Shown here: in pieces, positions 5,473 through 5,953 of the stretch
How positions within the stretch are numbered: the stretch's first letter is position 1
Layout: every line of letters starts with the position of its first letter
From: an uncultured Lachnospiraceae bacterium
GTDB taxonomy: Bacteria > Bacillota > Clostridia > Lachnospirales > Lachnospiraceae
Reading direction: 5' to 3'
Assembly: GCA_900313745.1 (NCBI GenBank)
Contig: OMSM01000299.1
Span: forward strand, 1 to 5,953
DNA length: 5,953 bases
Made by a program: the position numbers and the translations under genes
Notes under the pieces: generated by a model
Told to the model about the DNA's origin: nothing
What the model saw: only the letters and a program-made list of their open reading frames with translations
Database searches by the model: none

Positions 5473-5953
5473 TCAGATGGTGCCCTCGGCGACCTGCTCT
5501 GCCTCACTTGCTGCGGACTCCGCTGCAAGTGCCTCGGTCTCGGGAGACTCGGCGGCGATGTTCTCCTCGCCCTGCTTCGCCTCGATCACGGCGTCGGCCA
5601 TCTTGCTGGTGATGAGCTTGACCGCACGGATCGCGTCGTCATTTCCGGGGATGACATAATCAAGTTCCTCGGGATCGCAGTTGGTATCGCCGATACCGAT
5701 AAGGGTGATTCCGAGTGCCTGTGCCTCGAGAACGCAGATGCGCTCCTTCTTGGGGTCGACAACGAAGATCGCGTCCGGAATGCGGGTCATGGTCTTGATA
5801 CCGCCGATATTCTTCTCGAGCTTATCCCACTCCTTCTGAAGCTTGGCGACTTCCTTCTTGGGAAGCACGTCAAAGGTTCCGTCCTCGGACATCTTCTCGA
5901 TCTGGTTCAGGCGCTCAATGCGGCTCTGAATGGTCTTGAAGTTGGTCAGCATA
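5473..5953 (-). CDS. rpsB: 30S ribosomal protein S2 (bS2), 5' part missing
   Basis: bS2 is a primary component of the small ribosomal subunit, needed for S1 docking and mRNA binding. The frame is open at the right edge. The visible part starts MLTNFKTIQSRI, an internal segment that normally follows a Trp-Leu-Gly-Gly stretch, so the Met at 5952 is not the start and about 90-100 N-terminal residues are outside. Diagnostic segments are FDVLPKKEVAKLQKE, NIGGIKTM, PDAIFVVDPKKE, DTNCDPEELDYVIPGNDDA and RAVKLITSKMADAV. After residue about 125 of the visible part there is an acidic, Ala/Glu-rich tail of about 35 residues ending EQVAEGTI, variable in S2 proteins and probably disordered. It is followed by tsf in the expected order. 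Confidence 0.98.
   Translation of the reverse strand, partial: MLTNFKTIQSRIERLNQIEKMSEDGTFDVLPKKEVAKLQKEWDKLEKNIGGIKTMTRIPDAIFVVDPKKERICVLEAQALGITLIGIGDTNCDPEELDYVIPGNDDAIRAVKLITSKMADAVIEAKQGEENIAAESPETEALAAESAASEAEQVAEGTI

Overview
All recognisable genes in this window lie on the minus strand. Read in transcription order (right to left) they are rpsB (3' part only), tsf, a MecA-family ClpC adaptor gene, an RluF-type 23S rRNA pseudouridine synthase gene, ligA (NAD+-dependent DNA ligase) and metA (5' part only, cut by the left edge). The sequence is moderately GC-rich and tightly packed. The MecA-family protein, a MetA with the Bacillus-type acetyl-CoA specificity residue, AGGAG-type ribosome binding sites and an unusual LigA variant together point to a GC-rich Firmicute, most likely a member of the Lachnospiraceae. 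That placement is inferred from protein recall, not from a search.

Layout: rpsB and tsf (5953-4471) form the classic ribosomal protein S2 / elongation factor Ts unit with a 51-bp gap. A 131-bp gap (4470-4340) follows. It carries two short tandem direct repeats and a bulged GC-rich hairpin followed by four U, read here as the probable rpsB-tsf terminator or a leader element of the next unit. The second unit is extremely compact. The mecA-like gene (4339-3563) overlaps rluF (3614-2817) by 52 bp, and rluF overlaps ligA (2824-806) by 8 bp. metA (729 to the left edge) follows after 76 bp with a strong ribosome binding site and no visible terminator in between, so these four genes are probably cotranscribed.

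Functionally the window is mostly housekeeping: translation (S2, EF-Ts, rRNA modification), protein quality control (ClpC adaptor), DNA replication and repair (ligase) and methionine biosynthesis (homoserine acylation). I see no mobile element, CRISPR array, tRNA or rRNA, and no obvious novel multi-gene system. The most interesting item is the ligase. It keeps the nucleotidyl lysine and the full domain set but departs from the E. coli enzyme at several NAD+/AMP-contacting positions, including the motif IV lysine. The metA product carries the residue associated with acetyl-CoA rather than succinyl-CoA use.
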